Part shown: positions 31,292 through 39,496 of the stretch, piece after piece
How the letters are laid out: every line of letters begins with the position of its first letter
Numbering within the stretch: position 1 is the first letter of the stretch
Assembly: GCF_011398925.1 (NCBI RefSeq)
Contig: NZ_AP022842.1
Location: forward strand, 1,662,001 to 1,726,000
Reading direction: 5' to 3'
Length of the DNA: 64,000 nucleotides
Origin: Bacillus sp. KH172YL63
GTDB lineage: Bacteria > Bacillota > Bacilli > Bacillales > Bacillaceae_B
Notes under the pieces: model-generated
Database searches by the model: none
Told to the model about the DNA's origin: nothing
Seen by the model: only the letters and a program-made list of their open reading frames with translations
Made by a program: the position numbers and the translations under genes

Positions 31292-33295
31292 ATGTTTGAT
31301 AAAACAGATCAATTAGCAATCAATACAATTCGTACATTATCTATCGACGCCATTGAAAAGGCGAATTCAGGACACCCTGGCATGCCGATGGGCGCAGCTC
31401 CGATGGCTTATGCACTTTGGACAAAGTTCATGAATCATAATCCGAAAAATCCTGAGTGGTTCAACCGTGACCGCTTCGTATTATCAGCTGGACATGGTTC
31501 CATGCTTTTATACAGCCTTCTTCATTTATCCGGCTATGACGTTTCTATGGAGGACTTAAAACAATTCCGTCAATGGGGCAGTAAAACGCCAGGACATCCG
31601 GAATACAAACATACTCCTGGAGTAGAAGCTACGACTGGCCCACTTGGTCAGGGTATCGCGATGGCTGTAGGTATGGCGATGGCTGAAAGACATATGGCAA
31701 CTACATACAATAAAGACCAGTACAATATGGTCGACCACTTTACATATTCCATTTGTGGAGATGGGGACTTAATGGAGGGAGTTTCTTCTGAAGCTGCTTC
31801 TCTGGCTGCCCACTTGAAATTAGGTCGTCTTGTTGTCCTGTATGATTCCAACGATATTTCTCTTGATGGGGATTTGGATAAGTCGTTCTCTGAAAGTGTC
31901 AAAGGACGTTTTGAATCTTATGGTTGGCAATATATCCGCGTAGAAGATGGAAATGACTTAGAGGAAATTTCAAAAGCGATCGAAGAGGCACAAGGGGATA
32001 CGTCCCGTCCGACAATGATCGAAGTGAAGACAGTTATTGGATATGGTGCGCCGAATAAATCCGGTAAATCTGCCGTCCATGGTGCTCCACTTGGTGAGGA
32101 CGAAATGAAGCTTACCAAAGACGCATATCAGTGGACGTTCGATCAAGACTTCCACGTACCGGATGAAGTGTACACTCGCTTCGAAGAAACAATCCAGCAG
32201 GATGGTTCACGAAAAGAAGAAGAGTGGGCGAACCAATTCATCAAATATAAAGAAGATCACCCTGAACTTGCTGCACAATTAGAAGCGGCAATCAAAGGGG
32301 AGCTTGCTGAAGGCTGGGATAAAGATATCCCTGTATACGAAGAAGGAAAAGCACTTGCAAGCAGAGCTTCTTCCGGACAAGTATTGAATGCAATCGCAAA
32401 AAATCTCCCATCATTCATCGGAGGATCAGCTGACTTGGCGGGTTCAAACAAAACGATGATCAATGATGAAGCAGATTTCACACCTGAATCGTATGAAGGA
32501 CGCAATATTTGGTTCGGTGTACGTGAATTCGGAATGGGAGCTGCTATGAATGGTATGGCGCTTCACGGTGGCCTTCAAGTATTCGGCGGTACATTCTTCG
32601 TATTCAGTGACTACCTGAGACCTGCTATCCGCCTTGCAGCGCTAATGGGACTTCCTGTCACATACGTATTCACCCACGACAGCATCGCCGTAGGAGAAGA
32701 TGGCCCTACGCATGAACCTGTAGAACAACTTGCTTCACTTCGTGCAATGCCAAACCTTTCTGTCATCCGTCCTGGAGATGGAAATGAAGTGGCTGCAGCA
32801 TGGAAGCTGGCATTAGAATCCAAAGATCAGCCGACGATGCTTGTTCTGTCCCGTCAAGACCTACCAACGTTAAAAGGTACTGGGAATAAGGCTTATAATG
32901 GTGTAAGCAAAGGTGCATACGTTGTGTCTGCATCTGGAAAAGACCAGCCGGATGCTCTGTTGATCGCCACTGGATCTGAAGTGCACCTTGCAGTAGAAGC
33001 TCAAAATGTCCTTGAAAAAGACGGCATCAGTGTATCTGTTGTCAGCATGCCTTCTTGGGACCGCTTCGAGAAACAATCTAAAGAATATAAAGAATCCGTA
33101 TTGCCTAAGAGTGTGAAAAAACGTCTTGCAATTGAGATGGGCTCTCCACTTGGCTGGGATCGTTATGTAGGCGACGAAGGTGACATCCTTGCAATCGATG
33201 GATTTGGTGCTTCTGCCCCAGGAGAGAAAGTCATGGAAGAGTATGGCTTCACTTCGGAGAATGTAGCATCACGCATCAAAGCATTACTTCAGTAG
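31292..33295 (+). CDS. tkt: Transketolase
   Basis: A 667-residue thiamine-diphosphate enzyme of the pentose phosphate pathway. The N-terminal block is [18 protein letters not shown], the ThDP motif runs from GDGDLMEG to [11 protein letters not shown], and [20 protein letters not shown] and [20 protein letters not shown] are the central conserved blocks. It keeps its chromosomal place downstream of ynzC. Confidence 0.98.
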   Translation: MFDKTDQLAINTIRTLSIDAIEKANSGHPGMPMGAAPMAYALWTKFMNHNPKNPEWFNRDRFVLSAGHGSMLLYSLLHLSGYDVSMEDLKQFRQWGSKTPGHPEYKHTPGVEATTGPLGQGIAMAVGMAMAERHMATTYNKDQYNMVDHFTYSICGDGDLMEGVSSEAASLAAHLKLGRLVVLYDSNDISLDGDLDKSFSESVKGRFESYGWQYIRVEDGNDLEEISKAIEEAQGDTSRPTMIEVKTVIGYGAPNKSGKSAVHGAPLGEDEMKLTKDAYQWTFDQDFHVPDEVYTRFEETIQQDGSRKEEEWANQFIKYKEDHPELAAQLEAAIKGELAEGWDKDIPVYEEGKALASRASSGQVLNAIAKNLPSFIGGSADLAGSNKTMINDEADFTPESYEGRNIWFGVREFGMGAAMNGMALHGGLQVFGGTFFVFSDYLRPAIRLAALMGLPVTYVFTHDSIAVGEDGPTHEPVEQLASLRAMPNLSVIRPGDGNEVAAAWKLALESKDQPTMLVLSRQDLPTLKGTGNKAYNGVSKGAYVVSASGKDQPDALLIATGSEVHLAVEAQNVLEKDGISVSVVSMPSWDRFEKQSKEYKESVLPKSVKKRLAIEMGSPLGWDRYVGDEGDILAIDGFGASAPGEKVMEEYGFTSENVASRIKALLQ

Positions 33296-33305
33296 TAGAA
33301 TATCT

Positions 33306-33354
33306 AAGAGAGGTCAGCTCCTTGCACTCTTTAAGGAGTTGACCTCTCTTTCTT
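33306..33354 (+). terminator. tkt terminator
   Basis: A long stem (GAGAGGTCAGCTCCTT with AAGGAGTTGACCTCTC) ends in a T-rich tail. Confidence 0.88.
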
Positions 33355-33397
33355 GTGTGGGATGTCGGCACCACACCGTGAATGAATGGTCAAGGCG

Positions 33398-33407
33398 TTC
33401 GACAAAA
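33398..33407 (-). promoter_or_regulatory. Spo0A box upstream of sirA
   Basis: TTCGACAAAA on the plus strand reads TTTTGTCGAA on the minus strand, an exact Spo0A box. It lies about 95 bases before the sirA start. In B. subtilis phosphorylated Spo0A activates sirA (yneE), so the site is expected and supports the gene call. Confidence 0.75.
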
Positions 33408-33492
33408 CTAGTGTAGATTTTTAACAATTTATGACAATGACTCCCTTCTAGTTGATTTATACTAGATGAAAGAATGGCAGGAGGGAGAAACG

Positions 33493-33930
33493 GTGAGAAA
33501 TTATCAAATCTATTGGGTTGAAGAGACGTTTGTCCAGCACTATTACGGTCGGGAAAGAATGTTCTATCAATTGTTTTCTGAATGGGAAGCAAGTACAGGA
33601 GAGCTTCATGAAATCATCTCGAAACAAGTGGATTACCTGACAAAGCCAATTCCATACCTCCCCACACAGCGATTACTGAAGCAGGAACTCATGAAAACAG
33701 AAGGTGCAAGGTGGGTCGATTCTGTCGCCACCATCGAACGGATGGACTCCAGTGCCGTCCTGATTCTGAATGAAAAGTGGATGACATTGAAAACATCCGG
33801 GCATGATGAAGCAGAATATACCTTTTTTGAAATCTTACGCAGGAACATGGGACAACTATTGGCAGTCGATGTTCAAAACGAAAGATATGGCTGGCTAAAA
33901 CCGATTAAACAAAGAAAATTTATATATTAA
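33493..33930 (+). CDS. sirA: Sporulation inhibitor of replication SirA
   Basis: About 145 residues. The blocks VQHYYGRERMFYQLF, YLTKPIPYLP and NERYGWLKPIKQRKF match B. subtilis SirA (YneE), which binds domain I of DnaA to stop re-initiation during sporulation. The start is a GTG at 33493 with AGGAGGGAG upstream; an in-frame ATG at 33466 would add nine residues that cover this ribosome site. The upstream Spo0A box fits its known regulation. Confidence 0.9.
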   Translation: MRNYQIYWVEETFVQHYYGRERMFYQLFSEWEASTGELHEIISKQVDYLTKPIPYLPTQRLLKQELMKTEGARWVDSVATIERMDSSAVLILNEKWMTLKTSGHDEAEYTFFEILRRNMGQLLAVDVQNERYGWLKPIKQRKFIY

Positions 33931-34014
33931 TATGAAATTATGACAGAAATATTGTATAATGTTTCAGGGTTTAGTACACTTTTATAAGGACAACATGAAG
34001 GAGGAAGTAAGAGT

Positions 34015-34236
34015 ATGGGAACGACTGGATTACTTATTCTAGTGGGAGTTCTGGCATTACTTGCTGGAGTTGCACTAGGATTTTTCATTGCTCGTAAATA
34101 CATGATGAGCTATCTTAAGAAAAATCCACCAATCAATGAGCAAATGCTTCGCATGATGATGATGCAGATGGGTCAAAAGCCATCACAGAAAAAAATCAAT
34201 CAAATGATGAATGCAATGAATAAAAACATGAAGTAA
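34015..34236 (+). CDS. yneF: YneF family membrane protein (integration target)
   Basis: A 73-residue protein with one N-terminal membrane helix and the highly conserved block [22 protein letters not shown]. Function is unknown. Its last 21 codons and stop lie in the 77-bp repeat that bounds the integrated element, so integration regenerated an intact 3' end. The native terminator now sits 21 kb away at 55236-55263 behind the right-hand copy. Confidence 0.95.
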   Translation: MGTTGLLILVGVLALLAGVALGFFIARKYMMSYLKKNPPINEQMLRMMMMQMGQKPSQKKINQMMNAMNKNMK

Positions 34237-34249
34237 TAAGAGCGGGCAC
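34173..34249 (+). repeat. attL: left copy of 77-bp direct repeat
   Basis: Identical over 77 bases to 55163-55239. It covers the last 64 bases of yneF including the stop codon, plus 13 bases downstream (AAGAGCGGGCAC region). The bases just outside differ (G versus T on the left, A versus T on the right), so the repeat ends are sharp. Confidence 0.95.
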
Positions 34250-34298
34250 AAGCCTTTTACATCAAGGTTCATTGACCTTCTGATGATTGATTGACTAA

Positions 34299-34428
34299 AA
34301 AGATAAGCCATAAAAATGTTGTTTGGTTAAACTTTCTTAGCAAATTTCATTCAAATTGGTTTATCTTTCACGTTATCAAAAATAAGACCACTTTTCCTGT
34401 AGAAAAATTAAGCAGGGGGAGTGGTCTT
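34299..34428. promoter_or_regulatory. Left-end arm region: inverted repeats and int-proximal hairpin
   Basis: AAAGATAAGCCA (34299-34310) and TGGTTTATCTTT (34357-34368) form a 12-bp inverted repeat with one mismatch. GACCACTTTTCCT (34386-34398) recurs inverted near the right end (55103-55115). AAGACCACT (34384-34392) pairs with AGTGGTCTT (34420-34428), followed by T residues, forming a terminator-like hairpin whose right arm follows the GGGGGAG ribosome site of int. These look like integrase arm sites combined with a transcription barrier at the start of int. Confidence 0.55.
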
Positions 34429-34430
34429 TT

Positions 34431-35366
34431 TTGTTGTTACTTGATGATGTGATACAGGAATATTTATACCACTGCATGGCAAAAGGATTCACTAAGAAAA
34501 CAATGATCAATAAGCGATTCGAATTAAATCAGGCGAAAGAGTATTTGCAGAATAAACGAGGTTTATCAACTCTGGAGAGTGTCACAATACATGATCTCAA
34601 AGCTTATGTAAGGTATAAACATCAATCTGGACTCAAGCCGCAAAGTATAGTATCGCTTTTTAAAATGGTTAGAGCCTTCTTTTCTTGGTGTGAGAAGGAA
34701 GAGTACTTACAAGAGAATATAGCCAAGAAAGTAGAACTACCAAAAGTACCGAAACGAGTATTTGAAGGATTGACTACTATTGAGGTTCAAGCCATGATCA
34801 ATTCTTTCTCTTATAAGAGCTACCTTGAGGCTAGGAATAAAGCGATTATTGCAATGATGGCTGATTGTGGATTACGTGCAATGGAAGTCAGAGGGATTAC
34901 AAATGAAGATGTAAAAGAAACAGCAATCTTGGTTCATGGTAAAGGAAACAAGGAGCGTTTTGTTTATATCAGCCCTGCACTAAAAAAGATCCTTATTCGA
35001 TACGAGAGATTAAAAAGAGAATATTTTAAAGAGCGGCTGATTGAGGAGGATTTTTACTTTTTGAATTATGTTGGTAGGGGATTGTCTCATATTGGTTTAG
35101 ATAATTTGGTCAAAGAGGCTGGCAGGAGAGCTGGAATTGATAAAAACAAAGTTAAACCTCATAACCTACGTCATTATTATTCGGTTACCACTTTGTCTGA
35201 AGGGCATTTAGATTTGCATAGTTTATCAAGACTATTGGGGCATTCAGAGATCCAGACTACCCAGATATATTTAGCTTCTCTCAGTGAGGAGCAGTTATCC
35301 AATAAAGCCATTTCAAGCAGTCCATTAATGAATACTGGAGGAATTAGAAAAGGAAAGCTCAGATAA
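34431..35366 (+). CDS. int: Tyrosine site-specific recombinase (integrase)
   Basis: A 311-residue XerC/D-like integrase. The N-terminal SAM-like core-binding domain covers residues 1-95. The catalytic residues are all present: Arg149 in GLRAMEVRG, Lys171 in HGKGNKER, His244 and Arg247 in HNLRHYY, His271 in LLGHSEI and Tyr280 in TTQIYLA. It lies 181 bases inside attL and points inward, the usual place for an element integrase. The start is a TTG (34431) with GGGGGAG 9 bases upstream, inside a hairpin; an ATG at codon 16 would cut into the first helix. It should insert into and excise from the yneF 3' end. Confidence 0.93.
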   Translation: MLLLDDVIQEYLYHCMAKGFTKKTMINKRFELNQAKEYLQNKRGLSTLESVTIHDLKAYVRYKHQSGLKPQSIVSLFKMVRAFFSWCEKEEYLQENIAKKVELPKVPKRVFEGLTTIEVQAMINSFSYKSYLEARNKAIIAMMADCGLRAMEVRGITNEDVKETAILVHGKGNKERFVYISPALKKILIRYERLKREYFKERLIEEDFYFLNYVGRGLSHIGLDNLVKEAGRRAGIDKNKVKPHNLRHYYSVTTLSEGHLDLHSLSRLLGHSEIQTTQIYLASLSEEQLSNKAISSSPLMNTGGIRKGKLR

Positions 35367-35406
35367 TCCACCAGACCATTCTGCACATCTAGGAGGGCAT
35401 TACACC

Positions 35407-35553
35407 ATGAAGAGTGACAAAGAGGTATTAGAGCGTGTTAAAGAGCTTTGTGAACAAATTATACATTTTGATAAGAATGTCCTTGGAATACCTGACGATT
35501 CACATATCGATCTTTCAATGCTCATCTTAAATGAAATAAATAAAACCAAATAA
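35407..35553 (+). CDS. Small hypothetical protein (48 aa)
   Basis: A 48-residue acidic open frame starting MKSDKEVLERVKELCEQI, 40 bases after int, with a strong TAGGAGGG ribosome site. No family is recognised. Such a short helical protein next to the integrase could be an accessory factor. Its stop codon is immediately followed by the terminator of the minus-strand RNA candidate at 35552-35613. Confidence 0.55.
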   Translation: MKSDKEVLERVKELCEQIIHFDKNVLGIPDDSHIDLSMLILNEINKTK

Positions 35554-35613
35554 AAAAGGATGAACCAGTTGCAGCTGATTCATCCCGTTGTCCGTAAGAG
35601 GACGTCAATTTGT
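35552..35613 (-). ncRNA. Candidate antisense (counter-transcribed) small RNA
   Basis: On the minus strand a promoter TTGATT (35648-35643) and TACAAT (35625-35620) with a 17-base spacer predicts a start near 35613. The transcript would hold a small stem (GTCC/GGAC around 35590-35603) and then a terminator: GGATGAA...TTCATCC (35585-35558) followed by six T residues (35557-35552). The ~62-nt product is complementary to the leader of the plus-strand HTH gene at 35717. This layout resembles copy-number control RNAs of Gram-positive plasmids. No expression data are available. Confidence 0.5.
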
Positions 35614-35667
35614 ACTTATATTGTACGCTAATCACCTTGAAAAATCAATAAAAGGTGGTTGGTTTAT

Positions 35668-35763
35668 TTGAGTATGCCCAAAACCCTCTTGCGGAATATC
35701 GTAGGAGGGTATATCTATGTCCAAAAAAGCTATCACAATAATAGCTGGCGAAGAAAGCTATAG
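35668..35763 (+). CDS. Putative leader peptide overlapping the HTH gene start
   Basis: A 31-codon frame starting at TTG (35668), with AAAGGTGG about 10 bases upstream, reading MSMPKTLLRNIVGGYIY and ending at a TAG at 35761-35763, past the start codon of the next gene (35717). It reads through a hairpin (35683-35688 with 35705-35710) that covers the AGGAGGG ribosome site of that gene. Translation of the leader could open the hairpin and couple the two genes. Confidence 0.35.
   Translation: MSMPKTLLRNIVGGYIYVQKSYHNNSWRRKL
35683..35710 (+). promoter_or_regulatory. Hairpin masking the ribosome site of the 35717 gene
   Basis: ACCCTC (35683-35688) pairs with GAGGGT (35705-35710), which includes most of the Shine-Dalgarno sequence AGGAGGG placed 7 bases before the ATG. 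Translation would depend on melting this hairpin. Confidence 0.45.
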
Positions 35764-36442
35764 TAATCTAACCACATTTGATTGCATAGAAGATTTGAAT
35801 AAGACAGTTCGTTATTATAAAGAGCAATTCCAAACAAAATTAACTAAGAGTGCTGTACTAGTTCTGGATCAACTTCACAGATACTCCTGTGTTTATTTAG
35901 GTGTTTCATTCCGTACTAAGAATAATATCGCTAAATCATTGGATATAAGCCGTAAAACAGTACAAAGAGCCTGTAGGGTACTTGAAGACTTAGGTATCAT
36001 TAAACAGCTTGAGACGAAGCGTAAAAGTGATATGAGACAGTCATCTAATGTAATTCAGATCCTACCAATTGAAGAAGATGTCCAACAAGAGCAAAAGAAT
36101 ACAGCGGAAAATTGTCCTACCAAAAAGACAACCCCATCTTTAACACAAAAGATTAAAGATATACGTATCGAATACGTTGATCAATTCGAAAAATATGCTT
36201 CAATTTTCTTTCATGATTCCAAAACTATCAGGGAGCTCAAGAAAATCTCAATCGTACACTCCAGAATCAATTCTATATGCGAAAACACAGCGAAATCTCT
36301 TAGTTTGGAATGCCTGAAGGTGTTGATAGCCAAAATCAAATCTAAGCCTATATCGAATCCTAGAGGCTATTTTCATGGAATCTGCAAGCGTAGGATGAAG
36401 ACTGCTCACATTAGACAACTGTGGGATGAATATTGGTTATAA
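35717..36442 (+). CDS. Helix-turn-helix protein, possible replication or regulatory protein of the element
   Basis: A 241-residue protein. A winged helix-turn-helix is visible at about residues 68-97 (NIAKSLDISRKTVQRACRVL, then EDLGIIKQ), followed by a polar linker and a helical C-terminal domain ending GYFHGICKRRMKTAHIRQLW. I know similar proteins from Bacillus plasmids and phages annotated only as helix-turn-helix proteins. An antisense RNA candidate, a leader frame and a hairpin-masked ribosome site lie upstream, which is how plasmid replication genes are often controlled; that makes a replication role an inference. It could equally be a transcription factor. Confidence 0.7.
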   Translation: MSKKAITIIAGEESYSNLTTFDCIEDLNKTVRYYKEQFQTKLTKSAVLVLDQLHRYSCVYLGVSFRTKNNIAKSLDISRKTVQRACRVLEDLGIIKQLETKRKSDMRQSSNVIQILPIEEDVQQEQKNTAENCPTKKTTPSLTQKIKDIRIEYVDQFEKYASIFFHDSKTIRELKKISIVHSRINSICENTAKSLSLECLKVLIAKIKSKPISNPRGYFHGICKRRMKTAHIRQLWDEYWL

Positions 36443-36523
36443 GATTATTAATAAGTAAGAGTATGTATAATATGGTAAAATTTATGTATAGTAGTTTAAA
36501 TCATTTTACAGGGAGTTGAAGTT

Positions 36524-36988
36524 ATGAGCTATAAAGAAAACTTAGAGAATTTCTTATCTGTGCTAACCAGTTCAAGCTTTATTAAAAACGCAATCTACAA
36601 TGACGCACAAAGAATTGTGTTCATTAATTACTATGAATCATACGAGGATTACAAAAGAGAAAATGAGAATTCACCACACTCTGAACATGTTTATGCTGAC
36701 TACTTTAAAAGTGGAGCTAAAATTGAAAAAATACTAATTGAGGAAACAGCAAGGATCTTGAGACAATTTCCTTTTGTAAATACAGTTTCAGTCACTTTGG
36801 ATTTTGAAGGAGAGAATTATAACGTTAATGTTGAACGAGAAAAACTTAATAGTTTGATTGGTTTTAATATCGAAGAAACTTCAAACGATGATGGTTCTTG
36901 GCAAGAAAAATTCCAGAGGATTTATGGTGGTGGTCTAAGGAATGATAAAAGAAAGATGTTATTGGATCATTTTAGAGTATTTGAATAA
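36524..36988 (+). CDS. Hypothetical protein (154 aa)
   Basis: A 154-residue soluble protein, start supported by GGGAG. It is rich in Asp, Glu, Asn and Tyr. No membrane segment, signal or known motif is seen. A conserved-looking centre reads VNTVSVTLDFEGENYNV. It lies with the next gene in a short same-strand run ended by a bidirectional terminator. I do not recognise it. Confidence 0.65.
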   Translation: MSYKENLENFLSVLTSSSFIKNAIYNDAQRIVFINYYESYEDYKRENENSPHSEHVYADYFKSGAKIEKILIEETARILRQFPFVNTVSVTLDFEGENYNVNVEREKLNSLIGFNIEETSNDDGSWQEKFQRIYGGGLRNDKRKMLLDHFRVFE

Positions 36989-37019
36989 GTGAACTGTGTA
37001 ATAAAAAGGAGTTGAACTG

Positions 37020-37427
37020 ATGAAAAACAAAAAATACAGTGAGTATTTTGAAAGATTTGTAATCAAAGGAGAAAAATTTGACTTTAATTCTTTCAAAACT
37101 AGAGAAGAGTTTGACAGATTTCAAAAAGAGTTAAAATCATACAATGACGAAGGAGAAGAAGAGAGGCAGGTCGATGTGCAAAAAGCAAGTGAAATAAAGC
37201 TTTTAGGAGTATACGATAACCCGGATGATGAAGATAGGTATACCATCACATTCAAAGTCGACAATGGTGAAGTTTGGGAATTTGCAGCCTCTGAAGATGA
37301 CATTATGTTTGCAATGGACGTTACTACGGCCAATGATGTTGACAATGGAAAAGAAATAAGCTTTGATGAATTACCGGAAATAGTAAAAGATAAAGTTTTG
37401 GCAGAGTGGGAAGGGTGGAACAACTAG
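37020..37427 (+). CDS. Hypothetical acidic protein (135 aa)
   Basis: A 135-residue, strongly acidic protein with an AAAGGAG ribosome site. The C-terminal half (YTITFKVDNGEVWEFAAS) looks like a small beta-rich domain. No family is recognised. It follows the 154-residue gene by 31 bases, so they are likely co-transcribed. Small acidic proteins in mobile elements are sometimes DNA mimics or antirestriction factors, but nothing specific supports that here. Confidence 0.65.
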   Translation: MKNKKYSEYFERFVIKGEKFDFNSFKTREEFDRFQKELKSYNDEGEEERQVDVQKASEIKLLGVYDNPDDEDRYTITFKVDNGEVWEFAASEDDIMFAMDVTTANDVDNGKEISFDELPEIVKDKVLAEWEGWNN

Positions 37428-37454
37428 AAGATCATTTAAAGTAGGCATCAATAA

Positions 37455-37494
37455 TAAAAAAAGCAGAGATATCAATATATCTCTGCTTTTTTTA
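37455..37494. terminator. Bidirectional terminator between convergent element genes
   Basis: The stem AAGCAGAGATAT/ATATCTCTGCTT with loop CAAT has long A and T flanks and serves the plus-strand hypothetical gene and the minus-strand XRE gene. Confidence 0.9.
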
Positions 37495-37779
37495 TTATTC
37501 TTCTCCATATTCAAATATATCTCTAATCTTATGTTTCTTTTCAATTCCTTTTGATAATGCAATCCTATCCAGTGCTTTTAGGATTTCACTCAAAGTATGA
37601 GCACTTAGTTGCTTGGCTTCGGCACTATACAGCGAATTTATTGTTACTGGTCTTATTTTGGATTCTACTGCAAGTGCATTTCTAGTTATGCCAAGTGATG
37701 TAATTGTCTTTTCCAGATGGGAAACAAAACCAGCCTCTTTTAATGATTGAGTTACCCTTGTGTCCTTTTCCTTTGTCAT
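37495..37779 (-). CDS. XRE-type HTH repressor of the element
   Basis: A 94-residue Cro/C1-type protein. The helix-turn-helix reads LGITRNALAVESKIRPVTINSLY, with the domain ending at LSEILKALDRIA. It faces a plus-strand promoter across a gap that contains a 33-bp perfect palindrome and a second degenerate copy, the classic arrangement of a lysogeny-type repressor and its operators. It probably holds the aimR-containing transcription unit off and regulates itself. Confidence 0.85.
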   Translation of the reverse strand: MTKEKDTRVTQSLKEAGFVSHLEKTITSLGITRNALAVESKIRPVTINSLYSAEAKQLSAHTLSEILKALDRIALSKGIEKKHKIRDIFEYGEE

Positions 37780-37815
37780 GAAGTAACAACTCCCCTCATA
37801 ATCAATGATAATTTA

Positions 37816-37910
37816 TTTAACCTATTAAGTAAAACTTTTTTATGAATGTGTTGACTTATGATTTCAAGGGTAGTATATTTAACTTAACAAGTAAAACTTG
37901 TTAAGTTAAA
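37816..37910. promoter_or_regulatory. Divergent switch region with palindromic operators
   Basis: A plus-strand promoter TTGACT (37851-37856), 17-base spacer, TATATT (37874-37879) is followed by a perfect palindrome at 37878-37910 (15-base arms around AAA). The arms begin TTTAACTTAACAAGT. A degenerate copy sharing TTTAAC and AAGTAAAACTT lies at 37816-37848, on the repressor side. Repressor binding to the first would block the plus promoter; binding to the second would control the repressor gene. Confidence 0.75.
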
Positions 37911-37922
37911 CGAGGTGACAAA

Positions 37923-38015
37923 ATGTTATCAGTAGCATTAATCGGCTTTTCAATTCTTGGATCTTATGCCCTTGGATTAGCAACAGGATTAAACAAATCC
38001 GGGGATTTCAACTAA
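37923..38015 (+). CDS. Small membrane peptide (30 aa) at the start of the lytic-side operon
   Basis: A 30-codon frame, MLSVALIGFSILGSYALGLA and then TGLNKSGDFN, with a GAGGTG ribosome site and one predicted membrane helix. It is the first frame after the operator and promoter, and starts 13 bases after the palindrome. Small, but start signal and position favour a real gene. Function unknown. Confidence 0.5.
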   Translation: MLSVALIGFSILGSYALGLATGLNKSGDFN

Positions 38016-38029
38016 AGGATGCATTCCGA

Positions 38030-38236
38030 ATGACCAAGTTATCTCATATTACTGAGCAAACAGTCCAAGAACTTGATCAACTATTCTCAGTTATCAACGA
38101 CTCTGGAACAATAACTGATAAGGAAATGCACTCGGCCAGATTACATGATCTTATCTGTACCGTATTAAATTCAATTGCAAGTCATCCAGAGGATCTTGAA
38201 GGCTCAGTGAATTTTCTTTGTATGAGTATGACCTAA
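38030..38236 (+). CDS. Hypothetical protein (68 aa) upstream of aimR
   Basis: A 68-residue helical protein (MTKLSHITEQTVQELDQLF...) with an AAAGGA site, 14 bases after the small membrane peptide gene and 62 bases before aimR. No family is recognised. It is probably co-transcribed with aimR from the switch promoter. Confidence 0.6.
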   Translation: MTKLSHITEQTVQELDQLFSVINDSGTITDKEMHSARLHDLICTVLNSIASHPEDLEGSVNFLCMSMT

Positions 38237-38298
38237 GAAGTCGAACAGAGCGGATAATTAAGCGAAATACCAATTAATTAGGAAGGACGGAACTAACA

Positions 38299-39441
38299 AT
38301 GAGTAAAATTCTCAACATGCTTAAAGAAGAGATGGTGAAAAACGGGGAGACAAATATCTCAGTTGCAGCAGCTTGCAATACCTCTCCAACTACTGTAACT
38401 CGTTTTCTAAACGAGAGCAGACAGATAGATCCATCTCTTGCAGCATCCATTGTCAGATATCTCAATCCGTCCCTAGAAATTGAGTACATGAAATCTTATG
38501 TATTAAAAGTTACACGCCATGAAAACATTCGTAAAAGCATGGAATACTGCTCAATTAATCGTCTGCTTGATCCAGAGCTAAATACCTTAGTATCCAACGC
38601 TAAACATGACAGGAATGGTGATGTTAGGGATGCTGGTGAGTGTTATGAAATTGCTCTACAAATGCAATTAGAAAGGTTGTCACCACTTGAGACTTATGAA
38701 ATTGTACGTTTCAAGAAAGCATCTCTAAAAGAGAATCAGATCTTACTTCGCATCTTAGAAGTGTGTTCCATTTACAATAGAGGAGAATTTAGTTTTGCAA
38801 CAGTTTCATTAGGACAGCTTAAGAATCATATTAAATCCCTCGAAGATGGCTACATCAAGGAAAGTTTCCTTAGCAGATATCATGAGCTAATGCACTCCAT
38901 TATGCTTAAACAAGGCGATACCAAGAAGTCAAGAGCATACTGTAAGCGTATATTAGACAGTAAAACCAGTGGTCTCATTTATCGTGCTACTGCATTAAAC
39001 AGGATTGGAGCAAGCTTTCAATCTGAAGACTTGGATAAATCAATTAAGTACTATAGGAAAGCACAGAAACTGTACAAGACAATTGGAAGGAAAGACTTGG
39101 TAGAAATCGCTGAATACAATGTTCAATTTACTCAAATTTTATGGCGAAAACAAGTGAAGTACTTCGTTGATCAGGAACTCGAAGCATACTCGATGATTAA
39201 GAATGGGATGCATAGGACTGGTTACAATCTCCTTTGTTCCATTGATGATAAAGAACAGTCAATCTGTCCAATTAGAGAATTTATTAAAGGTGAAGCAAAT
39301 GCAGAGGAGAGCATTGCTCATTACTATAATTCTATGAATCTGTACCTTAAAAAAGGTGACCGTCACATGGCGAGCCTGTCACGAATTCGATTATTAGCGT
39401 TAGGAGAAAAAGACTACATTGTATCAGGTCTATTCAACTAA
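38299..39441 (+). CDS. aimR: AimR-like arbitrium peptide receptor
   Basis: A 380-residue protein, the usual AimR length (about 380). The N-terminal helix-turn-helix reads NISVAAACNTSPTTVTRFLN, and the rest is a TPR-like helical array (KASLKENQILLRILEV, RATALNRIGASFQSEDLDKS, IKYYRKAQKLYKTIG), as in SPbeta and phi3T AimR. AimR is a dimeric DNA-binding regulator that loses activity when it binds its hexapeptide, which tips the phage decision towards lysogeny. A short secreted pre-peptide gene follows 55 bases downstream, exactly where aimP is expected. Rap/Npr-type receptors are related alternatives, but the N-terminal DNA-binding domain and gene order favour AimR. Confidence 0.88.
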   Translation: MSKILNMLKEEMVKNGETNISVAAACNTSPTTVTRFLNESRQIDPSLAASIVRYLNPSLEIEYMKSYVLKVTRHENIRKSMEYCSINRLLDPELNTLVSNAKHDRNGDVRDAGECYEIALQMQLERLSPLETYEIVRFKKASLKENQILLRILEVCSIYNRGEFSFATVSLGQLKNHIKSLEDGYIKESFLSRYHELMHSIMLKQGDTKKSRAYCKRILDSKTSGLIYRATALNRIGASFQSEDLDKSIKYYRKAQKLYKTIGRKDLVEIAEYNVQFTQILWRKQVKYFVDQELEAYSMIKNGMHRTGYNLLCSIDDKEQSICPIREFIKGEANAEESIAHYYNSMNLYLKKGDRHMASLSRIRLLALGEKDYIVSGLFN

Positions 39442-39496
39442 CGATAATATATAATTTTACTCTAATGAAAGGGGATGATTGGAAGGAGGTGTTAAT

